From positions 19,916,912 to 19,980,911 of the forward strand of contig NC_092675.1 in NCBI RefSeq assembly GCF_964355755.1: a stretch of 64,000 nucleotides of DNA. Direction: 5' to 3'. This document shows, one piece after another, positions 47,201-59,360 of the stretch (position 1 is the stretch's first letter; each line of letters opens with the position of its first letter). Source of the DNA: Antedon mediterranea (lineage: Eukaryota > Echinodermata > Crinoidea > Comatulida > Antedonidae). Below the pieces are notes generated by a model. It worked only from the letters and a program-made list of their open reading frames with translations, was not told the DNA's origin and made no database searches. The position numbers and the translations under genes are program-made.

Positions 47201-50200
47201 GCACGCTGTAGCATGTCTTCAAACTGGTTGGAAATACAAAATAATAATACATATTAGGAATGAGTAAAAAGTATAAGATTTCTGATATAACTTGGAACAA
47301 ATGTACTGCGATGTTAATTGATTAGTAGTCTCTGCAGCTGTAGTGTGTACTGGGCAAGAATTTATATCCAAAAACTGTCAGTTATTCTAAATACTGCAAG
47401 GAAATTGCCCCAGCGCAAATGGCACAAGTATCAAATCATAGTTTAGGGTGAGAGTACAAAAAATGTGTATCTGTACTCATACTCATGTTTGCACTGTATT
47501 TTATGAAAATAAAAATAAATGTTGAATCATTGATCAAATCACAGCAAGAAAGGACTTTTAAGAAGTTAATTTATAAAAGAATTTGTATATAAATATGAAG
47601 AATATTTACATAGAATGCGGCTTCATCTCTGGTAAGTTTCTTTGTATCAACTGTGGGGGCTGGGCCTGGTCTGGAAGGCAGAGGTGATTCAGCTAATGCT
47701 TGACTTGCATTTAACAGGCTCTCAAATATATCTGTTATGCATTTATAACACTCAAGCCTAATAAAACAAAGAAAACAATAAAGTGGATTAAATTAATTAT
47801 AACACAGAAACATACTTTATCTACTCGTCTCGAATGATTAACTGGGTTCTTTAAAGTGCACACGGTTTATAACTGTGTACACTGGACCTAAGGTTTATAG
47901 TCCTTATCCAAGAAGATTTATTCCACCACCAGCAAGGAGCTAGTCGGCCTCGAACCCATGCCGATATTGTTGGCTCCTTAGGTACACCCCTGCCTTAACC
48001 GCTTGGCCATTTGACCCACTACATAGTCTATTACAAATAGGTTTCTTCCAAAATGTGTGCTTGCTGCGGTGACTACTTTAAATTTTTTAAATGGGCAATG
48101 TGAACTTGTGCATAAACAGTTGTCAGTAACACTTTACAGTTTTAATAGTCGCATGTTGCACTGACATAATAATACCTTTTAACAAATGCATCCATTCCTT
48201 TTTTCAGTTCTGCAGGCTGACCATTCTTGTAATAATGCAGAGCAAGGTTCTGAGGATCACGCTTCGTAGCAGCCGCCAAGCATAAATCTATTACTCCATT
48301 GTAAAAATGAGCTGCAAAAATAAATTTCACATATTTCTTTAATATGGAGTGTTTGATATCTATTCTATATTAGGATTGTTTACATTAATGCGAGAATTTT
48401 ACAATCTGGTAAACGTAATGAGATAAAGATTCATTTGTTTTTATCAAGCACACTCAGTTTAGAAAATTGTGAAGTGCTTTAAAATTGTGCATTTTAAAGA
48501 TATGTTTGTTTTCACATTTTTTTTTGGATATGCCATTTTAATGTCACGTAATAGTTACTAACTTTGACCAAAAACGGGATCCAAAAAAAAATTTTATCTG
48601 AAAAAAATGTAATTTAAAGCAAATAATAATTAAATTGTAATTATAATCAATTATGATTACCTTTGTGAAAATCAGCACATATTGAGACCAGATTAAGAGC
48701 ATGACTGATCTGTTTAAAATACTGCAAAGAATCTCTCAACAGCTGGTCTTTGTTGGATTTGGTCTCGCATTCTAGGGCAGCACTTAACATTTCAGTTGCC
48801 TAAAAAGAAATAATTTAACAAATAAACTTATTTTCTATACTATAAAGAAGGATGTGGGAGATATATATATATATTTGTAGCATTGAAAAAATGAAATCTG
48901 TATAAAACCAAAATACACAATTTTATTTCACTGTATAATGTAAGGTTCAACAGCAATAGAAATGATAAAATAATAAAATACCAATTAAATTTTAATGTTA
49001 TTGTAAATGATAATTATTTTTGCTATTTTACATTTTGTATATACTATTGTTTGTATATAAATCCAAAGGCTTACTGAAAAATAACAATGTTGTGGGTATA
49101 TCAGTGGCTGGATCTCAATGAAGATACAGAATAAAATAAGCAAAAAGCTAACAATAAAGTAAAATAGCAGAAAAGAAAAATGAGCAGAGCCTTCGGGCAA
49201 CAGCTAGCCCTTCATCAGTGCAAGTGAGAGTACTGTACTTGAACAAAAAATGAGAATATTAGGCAGACAAGCACTGCCTGAGTGGACTGGAATAAAAGAA
49301 ATAAAAACAAAGGAGGCACATGCTGGTGAATAGAGGGTGGAGAGAGTAAGAGTAGAAAACAATGAAGATAGCTTGGTAGATATAAACAATTTTGGAATGG
49401 AATTGATTATTGTTTGTATATATATATATATATACTGTATGTCCTGCCTTTTAAAATTTGTAATGATTCTGTTTAATGTTCTAGTAAATACACTTTCCAA
49501 TTTCTGAGAACAATACTGATTACTGACCTTTGAACAAATGGCATCATCAACTGTGTACAATGTTGGACAGACATCCCGTAGTTTCTGACTTATTGCATCA
49601 GTAGTTGTATTATCCCCAATGTAACATGAAATTAAAGCTGATATCATTGAACTGCACATCTGAAATTTAAAAAGCAAATTTATGATTCTATTTTATATAA
49701 AATTTATCTGAATACTTAACAAAGGAATTTGATGTAGTTAATCGTATTGTATATTAAAAATAAAACATACTTCTTTCCCATTAACAACCAAGTCATTAAA
49801 CGTCATTTTGCTGATTCTCTCTTGAGCATCCTATAAATACAAGTAAAATCATTTCATCTGATGAGTCACTGAATATTATTTATGCATTTGCCAGTTTGTT
49901 ATTAGCATTCCAACATTCTAAAATGAAGATCCTTATGTAGTAATGGATCTGTAGCTTGGTGCCGGCCTTCTAATCCCAAGATCCAGGGTTCAATCTTGAT
50001 CAGTGTAACTGTAAGGGTTGTAACACACGACTGTTTCTACTCCACTCATAAGCCTAACTGAGCTTTAGTTTATAAGCACAATAAATTATAGTTTTTCAAG
50101 GGCAGAAATAGTATATAAATTTATTTTAGCTGTCAAAAAGAGGGAACGCACATCACAAGCGCAACTTCCCTGAATCTGTTAGCACTCAGTTATCCATCCT

Positions 50201-53200
50201 GTACTTGGCAAGTTTCTAATTGGTGGGTGTGTATGAAATAGACAACAAAAAACAAGGCAAGGAAGAACAAAGTGAGGAAGAAGAAAAATGTAGTTATACC
50301 ATTATAAGATGGCTGGCAACAATGTGGAATTGATGATCACAGAGTAACTTCCACAATGCCAACACCTCGCACGACCTTTTCACAAGTTGTTCTAAGTCCT
50401 GCAGTGCTCGCTTCTCAGCGTTTACAGCAAACACTGAAATAAAGTTTATACAAAAATGTTCATGATAATTGTCTAGCATATTATATTGTTAGTGACGCCA
50501 AAAGGTGACACTAACCGTTAAGTGGTTTGATTCAAACATAGTTTTGTAGAGAGCTTCATAAAAGACAATTTAGTTATTTAAAGAAGTAGTTGTAATTTGG
50601 TATTTCATTTTAGTTTTATTTCGGAAACAGACGTCCATAGTTACAATATCAATTGCATAAATAAGTTTAAATAAAAAAGGCAGACAGGATCTCCATCATG
50701 AACTAGTACGTGAAGCCTAAACATTTGAGCTTCTTCATAAAAACACAAAATCTATTCATGTGCTTAGTGTCTGTAGTCATGTTGTTGTCACTTCGTGGCA
50801 TCACCGATGATATAAAGCATAGTCCTTGGATAGGATATAAATAGTTTTAAACATCATATAAATAGTTTTAAAATGTTTATTTTTATTTGATTAGAGAGAC
50901 AGCTGATAAATTTACCTAACAGTGAACGTTGTTCCTGTTTGCTTTGTAGTCCCAAAACGGAGTCTGCTCTTCCAAGTCCAGGGGTCTGATCTTGAATACT
51001 GTTAAGAACATCAATAGTTAGAATTACAACAGAATTTTAAATGCAGAATGTATTAAATGTATATCTGTACCACGTTGGTGTAAAGTCCTGTTTTTAATAA
51101 TTGATCTGATTGTGATGAATTATCTATAAGATTGTTGTTAATAGGTATAAATCAAAGTGTTATAAATACTACTAGAAACCTTTGTGAGATATCAGAAAAC
51201 TGTGAATGCTTGTCAAGAAAGGTATTTAAGGAAAGGCACTCGGCTAAGAACCACGAAAGATCTGTACTGTCTTGCGAACTGTAAAACTGAAACAAAAACG
51301 AAATTACTACCATTAGTGAAAAGGTTCATCTGGATCTCTGTATAGTATTTATAACTTCTTTTTTTTTCTTTTGGATTATCCAAAAGAACAATTTAAAGAA
51401 ATCACTATTAAAATTAGTTCTTATGAAAAATTATGTGTATAATTAAACATGGGTCCATCTATAGTAGAAGATAAATGTGTAATAAAGGCAGCGTACAACT
51501 ATTTTGGCATCCTTTCTTTTGCTCAGTCTAGCTTCATGTACAATCTTGCCATCCCAAATAGGCCTTAAAAAAAAAAGAAATATAGTCATACAATATAAAG
51601 AAAAGGGAAATTGTTTTTTAAGGGCCCAAAGTTATTTGCCCTACAATTAAATGCATTCTGTTTGTAAATAACTCTTATAATACTTACGATAACAATCTAG
51701 AAAAATAAAGATACAGTCCTTTGAATTTGCCAGAAAATTCAATGTCTGGATGAAGGTCACCACTGGCAGTCCCTTGATACGCAGGTGATCTTTGATAGTC
51801 TGTATTCAATGGAGTAGAAGCTAAACCAGGATGCATACCTGTAATGTAATCAAAACATACATATAATAATATAAACAAAGTCAAAACTCATTTATTTTAT
51901 CTGTGTTTTTGACTTTACAAAATGTTGGTAACACACTATCTCCTCTACTACTACTACCACTAAAATAAAAATACCTGCAGCAGGAGTTGCTATGTTTGAG
52001 GCCTGAAGCATGCCTTGGCCAGACACTGGTGTAGTAGATGCTATAAATAAAATAACAAATGTTAAATTTCCAATACAAAATAAAATAATCATTATGTATA
52101 AACGGATTTATGGAAACTAAGTGGCCTCCAGCGCAGGAGGCTGGAGGTCTTTTTAGACATATTTTAACACTTTTTTGCTCTGGGGGAGCACCCATTCCAC
52201 CACCCCCCCCCCCCCAACCCACAAGCTCCAAGGTTTAACCCTCATCTCCTTTACGCAAGTGCAAAAACTAAATTAATTAAGGGTGCTTACTGAAAGATGG
52301 TCCGATACCAGTTGGCCGTGCCGTATCCAGCATGCCCTTAGCTTTAGGTTCACCACCATACCTGAAGAAAGCCTGAGCAGCCCATTCAGACACTTGCTGG
52401 TCCTGGGCTATCCGCGAACATGCCAAAATAAGACAACTAGCACATGCTTGATCAACCTAAGGTAAAACAGAATTACAAAGTTTGTATAGCTGAGTTTAGA
52501 CAAATTTTATTTTAAGTTGAGGACCACCTTAAAAATGGGGAAGAAAGAAATAGGGGCTATCTACAAAATCTTGTTCTACTGAATACTTTTAGGTAAAATA
52601 AAACAACTCTAAATGAAGAGATGGAAGACATATTGAGAATTCAATGTTCAAGGTATATTTATTTTATTTATATATTCTTCATATATATATATATCACTTG
52701 CACTGATGAAGGGCTAGTGTTGCCCGAAAGCTCTGCTAATTTTTCTGGCTGTTTTACTTTATCGTTTTGATTTAGCTTTTTTTTTGTATCTCCATTGAGA
52801 TCCAGCCAAAGATACCCACAGCATTGTCATTTTTCAGTAATTTGCCTTTAGATTTATATATATATATAATATATAAATCCAAAGGCAAATTACTGAAAAA
52901 ATGACAATGCGAAAAGCTAAATTAAAACGTTAAAAAGTAAAACAGCCAGAAAAATTAGCAGAGCTTTCGGGCAACACTAGCCCTTCATAAATAGACGTCA
53001 CATAGTCACATGGTTAATACAATTGCTGGATGATGGATGAGCAAAATCATAAATGCATTTCATAACCATATTGCCTGTCCTTCCCAACCTGCACAACATG
53101 CCATACACCACCTTATGCTGTAGCTCATAGAATGAGTAAATGTGGTTTTCTACAAACATGGTGCTGGCACTGCATGTTTGTAATAGTTTTAATGGTTAAC

Positions 53201-56200
53201 TTATTTGAACTTACCATGTGTAATTTGAAGAATGACTGCACCATGTTATTATCTGGTCCTCCGTTTGTTACCATTAACTGTCTGAGTTGATCAACAGGTC
53301 GAAGCTTGTTCACTAGATAACTCCCCTTCAAGACAAATTATTATTGACATCAATCATAATGCAATATAGCAATTACTATTTTTGTTTTCTGAACTTTGGC
53401 TTTATTATCCATAAATAATGAAAGTGAAATCAAAGTTCTTTATTAATTAGACAATATTTGTAGGTATTTCACATTAAATGTCCATAGTTTGACATATGCC
53501 ATTGATGTTCGTTTTGAATAAATTGATATAGAAACTTACATGTGCACTTAGTACGACAAATCGTGTAGGTAGTTGTCTGTGTTGACGTACAACCAAGGGT
53601 GGATCTAAAATCGGGTCTATAATTGATGGTCTTTTAACCTTTGTAAGTGACTCTCCCTTCATTTCAGCTATAACCCATGCATGGCTGTCAATTGGCAGTT
53701 TAACCTAATGGAAAAGGAATAATGATTTACTTCCACTGTTAGGTTCAATATAATAAAAAAAGGACTGGTTAATGAAACATGGTTGTAATGTTTTTTCATG
53801 TGTTTTATATAATGATTCATTATGATTCATTATGACCCCAATAAATTAAAAGTACTCCAAATTCTCACATAGGTTTCCATGAGTTTTTGTTCAAATGGGA
53901 AAGCATCTGGACTTATGCACCAAAGCACATCACTATCTTCTGTTTCAGAGGCACAAAGAAGAACAGTTCCTAAAATGAAAACCAAAACAATTACATGCTT
54001 AATATATTTTCCAAATTACACAAACTAACAGCGGTGTTCGTGTTGAAAGTAAGCCAGCCATGAAATATACAAAAACATTTTCAATCCTATTCTGCATTTT
54101 GTCAATGAAGAATCTTAATTTGATCATGATTTACACTTTATTCTATTACTAATGCATAAATTAATAAAAATAAGTTAAGTTAATAAGTGGAGAATTCAAG
54201 GTAACATATGTCCATAATAATTATATAAAATTTCTAGACAATGTGATTGACAATGTGTGTGTACTGGTCCTTTTCGTTGTGGACGAGCGCCGTTTGGTGG
54301 CAGCACTTGACATAAATGGACCCTTAGGGGAGAAGAAAGTTCTTGTATGTGTTGTCCACACCTCTGTGCAATTCACCTCAGTTAGGCTGCATGACATATG
54401 TTATTCTCCCAAATTTACATTTGCTTTTATCATATTTACACACCATATATTTCTTAATGTGGATTCCCCCTGGTGTTAAACATTTACCTTGTGAGAAGTG
54501 TGCTGCATGAACATTGTCTGGGCGTTGATTAGAATTAGATGTGAAACCTGGTGGTAATCGTACATGAAGCAGTTTCAACATGCATGGCCTAGAATCACTT
54601 ACACTCCTATTGGCCGCGAAAACATTTGTTGTCATGTACAGCCGAACTCCTGAAAATATCAAGTCAACCTTTTGTTTTAAATTTTGTTTTCCTTCTATTC
54701 CAAAAGAATATATACCAATAATTTTTTTATTTTTATATATTTTTTTTTTAAATATGAAAATAATTTTGGTACTTTCTGGTACAGTACAGTATATACATGC
54801 AACTCGGGTAATGCCAAAAAAGAAATACTGAATTATTTTATTTATTTATTCAAAAATATTGCAACCGAAACAATGTTCCCACTTACAGGTGATGTTATAT
54901 AAAAAATTCAAAAGATTTAAAACACCCACCAGTCACAAGTTAGCGGGAAACATGTACACGGCGTTTAAACATACTTAAAGAATCAGAAATCAAATCTTCA
55001 GGGAAATTAACAACAAATTCATTTTATTATGTTAATATAGGATAAATAATGTGAATTGTTACCTGTATGTGTAACAGCCACAACATGCAACATCCTTGAA
55101 TCTTTCTGAGTTAAAGCTGAAATATGTACAATCTTCTTAAAATGTGAATGATCTATCGATCTGTAGGAAAAAGTGACATAAATTAAAGACACTTATAATT
55201 ACCAAACAGCGATAAAAGGTCACAATTTAGAAGTTTAAAATTACCAAACAGAGAGGTTAGCTGTATTAAGTAAGCAGGAGTCAATTAAACTAATTCCTGT
55301 AATTCAGTTAGGCTTTCCAGAGAGAGCGAGTGGCCGAGCGGTGGAACCGTAATTACGTAGCCATAACATCTGAAAGGGTTCAAGGCTAAGTCGCTCAATG
55401 GTTCTGGTGGTAGAACGAGTCTTCTCGGCTAAGGAAACCATAGGTCCAGTGTACACATCCACCTCATGTGCACTTTAAAGAACCTAGTACATCTTTCAAG
55501 ATGAGTAGGGGGTTATCCCGGTGTACTAGTACATCACAGTCACTGATCATACCTGAGCCCTCTGGGTCAATTCAATTCAACCATGTGTGACTATATTCAA
55601 ATAAGGTCCTGCACAATATAAGAAGATGATGATTCAGTTAGGCTATCAAGACAGGGTTCCAGAACTGTCACTTGACTTATAGTAAATATAGTAATACTAG
55701 GTTTGGTAGGACTATTAGCATTTATAACTGTACATTCACACTGCTAGTGTTGTCTTACTGTGCAATGGCTCTAGCTTCCTTTATAAGTGTGTTCAGATAT
55801 ACTCTTGAGATGAGGCTCATTGTTGAACAATCTGCCCCTAGGTCATAGACACACAGGTTGCTGCATTCAGATAGAGTGTATAAGATATGTCGGCTATCAT
55901 CAATTGATATCTGGACAATTGGATCTGAAAGAAATGCACAATTGATTTTTACTGAACCATTCCTATTCAATACACACATGCCTATTCTATTTGTTTAAAT
56001 AAATTATATGATCATACATCAGCCGTTTTTCACACAATAATATTTCATCATTTCACAGCCAAGGCAATTTCTTTTACTCTCTCTCAGAATTCTGGTATTG
56101 TCAATGGTTAATTTATGCCTACAATGGCAATTAAGCAAACAAATTTAAAGTATGTTTATGAAACCTTTATGGAAAAAAAAAAAAAAAAACTCTACCTTCA

Positions 56201-58856
56201 TCAGAAAAACTCAATATGGAAGGTATTAGAAATGATAGTGATGTTTTACTGTGGTTAACCTTATAACACTTTCGGCTAAACCAACCATCATGAGCCTAGA
56301 GGGTAAAGGAAACACAATGAATAATATGATTAAAATAAACACATCAGACACATAGTATCTAAGCAATGTACAAGGACAGTACACATAATACATTTTAAGA
56401 TGGTTCATATAAATTTATAAATTCAGTAATTTGTACTTGAATGTAGTACAATTCAATATAGTAAATAAATCAACTATCCATTTTGTAAAATATATACAGA
56501 CAGTCATACAAAGTTTAGCCTAATATCTCTTAAGCTCTGCCTACACTATCAAACTAGTTTAAAAAAAAAGTGTGATGTGCCAAAATATGGTAGTGATATG
56601 CCCAAATATGGAAGTGATATGACATCATCATGTCCATATATGGGCACATCACATTTTTGGTCACACAAGAGTGTGATAGTGTAGACATAGCTTTAATGTT
56701 TTTACATTAATTTACATTTAACATTAAAATTCCAGAAAATGTTTAAATACTCACTTGATAAACAACTTCATAAATGCAGCCATCTTTGCCAGCAAGAAAG
56801 ATTCGGCCTGAGGCAGTACCCACAATGCTCAGCATGTACACATTGTCAGTCGGTATTGAAAACAAAGGATCAGGTAATAGATGCATTTCAGCCTCGCCAT
56901 AATAATTATCTATAAATTCACCTATAAAAATGAATATTTAAAATATTACTCGAATGAATTAGGAGATTACATATGTATACTGTTGATAGAAATAATAAAT
57001 GTTTAAATGAGTTATAAAAATGTTAATTACCTTGCTGTGGTTTAGTGAAACTAACTCCAAGAAGAGCAATTTTAACTGGTGTGGTAACAACCAACAGAAA
57101 CTTGATATGCGGCTTAAAAATACCTGGTTTAGGCTTGACAAGTCCAGCCGATAAAATAGTCTCATTCAGCCCATCAAAGTATGCAAGATCCCCACTACAT
57201 TGAGATAAATTAGACAATTAGCATATTGGACAATGATTTAATTTATGTTTAAAAGTAAAGTAAACAACACCTACCCATCCTCATAGTTCCAGACATAAAT
57301 ATCACTATCAATGGATAGCCATGCTCTGCTAATGGTGGGAAATACACCCATGCCACAGTTACATTTCATATCTGGTACAACATTAAGGTATTAAATATAT
57401 AACACAAATCATTGCTTACCAAGTAAAATAAGAGTTGTGGCCTTACATCATATTAGGGACTTTACGAGAACACGACAGAAAGCCATAGGACGGTGCTCAT
57501 GAATAATTTATGCATGAGTTTTAACAAAGTGGGTGGAGCAGAGCTTAGCGTGAAATTACGTTGTCTTAACTTTTTGACGACAATATAGTTGTCATTTTCC
57601 CGTTTACGGAGAACGACTAGAAATAATATACATATAACCTTAAATATACAGTTCTAATTACACTTAAACTTGGAATTTCAAAACTCTAAATTTGAACTTA
57701 AAATTTAATTGTTTAACGAAAAATAATATTTTTATTGGGGTAAAAGCAATACATTCTGTGCAGCATTTGAATGCGAGGCTCCTAGCTAGGAAGGCCTATG
57801 CTGGAGCAAAGCGATTCAGGCTGCGAGACAGGGGAGGGAGAGAGATACCGTCGGTCGTCTGGTTTATAACTAATAAAACGGCTATGTTGACTGTATATGA
57901 TTTTACACTCTAGCGAACAAAGGATATTCTTTGTCCTCCCCTAACCGTCGTGTTTCATAAAGTCCCTATTCTAATTAGATATCTACAGTACTGTAAACAA
58001 TCATATCATATCAAATACAAACAAAAGGATGTCAAGGTGCTTAAGATAGATGTACTTAATATTATCATTCACTGTTATTGAATAATTTTTAATTAAACAG
58101 TATTTCATTCTTTTACTTCAGTCAGTGAAATGTACACATTTTTATAAGATATAATTATAAATTGGAAGGATACGTTGAAATTGTTCAGCAAGGTCTGGTG
58201 GAAGAGGAACTCGTTTTACTGTACTCAGCTCAACCAGATGGGATAGACTAACACTCTCTGAAACAGACGGATAATCCAAATCAGAATTTCCACTCACAAC
58301 TGTAAAAACAAAACATGCATTAATTATAGAAAGTTGAATGTTTGTTAAAATAATGAAATATATTTGTGTGAACTAAAGTTTATGTGTACTTTCCCATTTT
58401 ATTTCAACAATATTTTACAAGAATGGTCCATCCTAACTCAAAGCTGATCATTGACATTAGGGAGGGACCCTCACAAAAATCAAATTTGACAAGTCATCCA
58501 TGATCACTTTCCTATACTATAATTTCAAATTTAATTAAATAGAATCTACACAAATTAAAATCATAAATGTACATGTCAGGAAATCATGTTTATTTATGGT
58601 AAGGTCAACTTTTACGTTTTTTTCTTCACACAACATGAAAATAATACAGAACTGAAACGCTGTGTGAAGAAGGCTTAATAAGTTTGGTTTGTCTGAATTT
58701 AATATTTCAATTAATCAACTTTCAACTATGAATATAGAACTTACAGCCAGATGGAAGTAGAGTTGCAAGTTCTTTAAAAGATCTGTCCTGCTGTATAGAG
58801 CTCTGCACATGTTGCGACGATGAATGCAGGGTGTCATCGTGATTCTGGCTATACAT
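41216..58856 (-). CDS. NUP155: Nuclear pore complex protein Nup155
   Basis: 33 exons, every junction agreeing in phase, 1359 aa (human 1391): 58856-58745, 58299-58174, 57371-57275, 57194-57031, 56921-56755, 56295-56196, 55924-55759, 55160-55063, 54649-54488, 53969-53869, 53704-53540, 53325-53215, 52456-52291, 52040-51975, 51838-51688, 51563-51497, 51286-51180, 50998-50916, 50433-50300, 49830-49771, 49659-49528, 48799-48661, 48311-48176, 47757-47610, 47223-47119, 46822-46668, 46387-46258, 45095-44982, 44464-44344, 44187-44077, 43489-43353, 41931-41825, 41357-41216. Nup155 is an inner-ring scaffold nucleoporin: N-terminal beta-propeller ([31 protein letters not shown]) and C-terminal helical solenoid ([26 protein letters not shown]). 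The first Met follows an in-frame stop and an acceptor; the N-terminus is shorter than human. At 44077 the second GTAAGT-type donor is required by phase. Confidence 0.97.
42310..42463. mobile_element. AAGCTCTGTCTACACTATC MITE, copy e
   Basis: TTAAGCTATGTCTACACTAT at the left, TTAGTGTAGACAGACTTAT at the right; the core has an extra AAATATGGTAGTGATATG unit. In the last-but-one NUP155 intron. Confidence 0.85.
42499..43267. mobile_element. 769-bp element with AGTCGCGTG ends and CAGA/CCGA repeats
   Basis: Left end AGTCGCGTG and right end CACGCGACT are inverted. Just inside each end is the same direct block: GCATAGTGATACCGGACCGA, then a tetranucleotide CAGA/CCGA run, then GACATAGTGAACTATA. Between are about 560 bp rich in CGCGCA words. 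No coding frame of note. In a NUP155 intron. Probably a non-autonomous element or a composite of two small ones. Confidence 0.65.
43712..43862 (+). repeat. One-armed copy of the 11638 element family
   Basis: AAAGTTTGCGATACACCACG, TATTAGTTCTGAAAAAAACTG and TTTCTCGACGTTTCGATCAAT match the left arm at 11638. GGGTGGGACTGGTGTGAAAG is also shared with 11780-11800. The right arm is missing. In a NUP155 intron. Confidence 0.8.
44558..44790. mobile_element. AAGCTCTGTCTACACTATC MITE, copy f, interrupted
   Basis: The left end TTAAGCTCTGTCTACACTAT is present, then about 150 bp of unrelated sequence with GAAGAAGAAGAAG, then ATGTGACAAAAAATGTGATG and TGGACATGATGTTC of the core. The right arm is lost. Insertion or deletion after integration. 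In a NUP155 intron. Confidence 0.7.
45297..45345 (-). mobile_element. Non-LTR retrotransposon-like 3' tail
   Basis: On the minus strand a segment ending AATAAAGATTTGATTTGATT has the pentamer tail and AATAAA typical of CR1/L2-type non-LTR 3' ends; the plus-strand segment near 540-645 ends similarly (AATTCAAATCAAATCAA). Only the last bases are recognisable. Confidence 0.35.
45731..46237. mobile_element. 507-bp inverted-repeat element (GCAACCGTACGAATACG ends)
   Basis: Left end GGAAAGTTTCGCAACCGTAC then GAATACGATAACG; the right end reads CGTTATCGTATTCGTAAGAT then TGCGAAACCTCCC, an imperfect inverse, with TA outside each end. Internal CGTATTCGT words are repeated. No coding capacity. In a NUP155 intron. 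Confidence 0.8.
46886..47026. mobile_element. AAGCTCTGTCTACACTATC MITE, copy g
   Basis: TTAAGCTCTGTCTACACTAT at the left, GATAGCGTAGACAGAGCTATT at the right, core CATGTCCATATATGGGCACA. In a NUP155 intron. Confidence 0.9.
47818..48018 (-). mobile_element. tRNA-derived SINE, copy 2
   Basis: Minus strand: TGGCCAAGCGGTTAAGGC (A box), GGTTCGAGGCCGACTAG (B box), then GGATAAGGACTATAAACCTT, AGGTCCAGTGTACAC and CATTCGAGACGAGTAG. The best-preserved head of the three copies; compare 15355-15570 and 55325-55620. In a NUP155 intron. Confidence 0.85.
49050..49222 (-). repeat. Dispersed repeat with hammerhead-like motif, copy 2
   Basis: On the minus strand CACTTGCACTGATGAAGGGC, loop TAGCTGTT, GCCCGAAGGCTCTGC, then TTTACTTTATTG and a shared end CAATGTTATTTTTCAGTAAGC. 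The catalytic-like GAAA reads GAAG. In a NUP155 intron. Confidence 0.7.
49938..50095 (+). mobile_element. tRNA-derived SINE of the second family, copy 2
   Basis: TGTAGCTTGGTGCCGGCCTT (A-box side), AGGGTTCAATCTTGATCAG (B box), and the tail CATAAGCCTAACTGAGCTTT...ATAAGCACAATAAATTATAG shared with 17236-17390. In a NUP155 intron. Confidence 0.7.
52693..52990. repeat. Head-to-head pair of the hammerhead-like repeat
   Basis: One copy runs plus (52693-52855) and an inverted one runs back (about 52880-52990), joined at a TATATATATATAATATATAA centre, so the whole is a long palindrome. The plus copy has CTGATGA at 52703-52709, stem GGGC/GCCC at 52711-52714 and 52722-52725, and GAAA at 52726-52729. The minus copy has lost part of CTGATGA. 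In a NUP155 intron. Confidence 0.8.
54246..54475 (+). repeat. Dispersed repeat (TTTGGTGGCAGCACT family), plus copy
   Basis: TTTGGTGGCAGCACTTGACA, GGACCCTTAG, TGTCCACACCTCTGTGCAAT, TAGGCTGCATGACA, TTATTCTCCC and ACATTTGC follow in the order seen inverted at 24940-25130. Ends not defined. In a NUP155 intron. Confidence 0.75.
55325..55620 (+). mobile_element. tRNA-derived SINE, copy 3, longest
   Basis: Head GCGAGTGGCCGAGCGGTGGA with B-box-like GGTTCAAGGCTAAG, then GTCTTCTCGGCTAAGGAAAC, CATAGGTCCAGTGTACAC, GTGCACTTTAAAGAACC, AAGATGAGTAGGGGGTTATC and a longer 3' part (CCTGAGCCCTCTGGGTCAAT...CCTGCACAATATAAGAAGAT) missing or diverged in the other two. In a NUP155 intron. Confidence 0.85.
56530..56695. 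mobile_element. AAGCTCTGTCTACACTATC MITE, copy h
   Basis: TTAAGCTCTGCCTACACTAT at the left, GTGTAGACATAGCTTTAA at the right; the core has two AAATATGG(T/A)AGTGATATG units and CCATATATGGGC. In a NUP155 intron. Confidence 0.9.
57454..57968. mobile_element. 515-bp inverted-repeat element (TAGGGACTTTA ends)
   Basis: Left TAGGGACTTTACGAGAACAC then GACAG; the right end inverse is TAGGGACTTTATGAAACACG then ACGG. TA on both sides fits a TA target. An open frame of 73 codons inside (57692-57913) is not conserved-looking and is not called as a gene. In NUP155 intron 2. Confidence 0.8.
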
Positions 58857-59248
58857 GCTACTCTATTAATATTACAAAAAAATTATAAAACATACAAAAA
58901 TATTTTAAAATAACACATTTATAACAATTTTAAATATTAAATATCACAAACATGACAAATAGTTTACAAATAAAACTACAATAGTAAAATGGGTAAGCTT
59001 ATAATTATATAAGGTGCTAATGCATTGGAGAAAAGGGGGAAACAGACTACATACTACTGTATATGTCTAGGCCTGCTCCAGCCTGCCAGGGTTATGCATG
59101 GGTCGATCCCAACAGGCTACAACACTGCATTTCCTTCCTGCCGACCAGTCCGCTCAACTTGCCCTTCATTTATTTAGCCTAAGGCCCAGGCCTAGAAATC
59201 CCTAGCCTAAAAAAGGCAGATTGCCCTAATGATCAATAACACCATACC

Positions 59249-59360
59249 TTTTCGTATCGTCAATATTATGATAATAATACCAGGGCTTATGTTTTAAAAG
59301 AAAAAAAATACAAGTTATTGAAAAACAGCAATTATAAACAGAAACTTGCCGCTAAATCTT
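59249..59360 (-). other. NUP155: Possible non-coding first exon of NUP155
   Basis: Since an acceptor lies just before the NUP155 ATG, a 5' UTR exon is expected. A donor-like AAAAG/GTATGG on the minus strand at 59249 is the nearest candidate. Its 5' limit is not seen; the CG-bearing sequence at 59340-59420 may be the promoter. Confidence 0.3.

Noticed and set aside
49204-49677. 157-codon minus-strand frame as one large exon
   Set aside because: Only 49659-49528 matches Nup155, and it ends at a good donor; the rest runs into a repeat by chance.
57692-57913. 73-codon plus-strand open frame
   Set aside because: It lies within a TA-flanked inverted-repeat element in an NUP155 intron and resembles no known protein.
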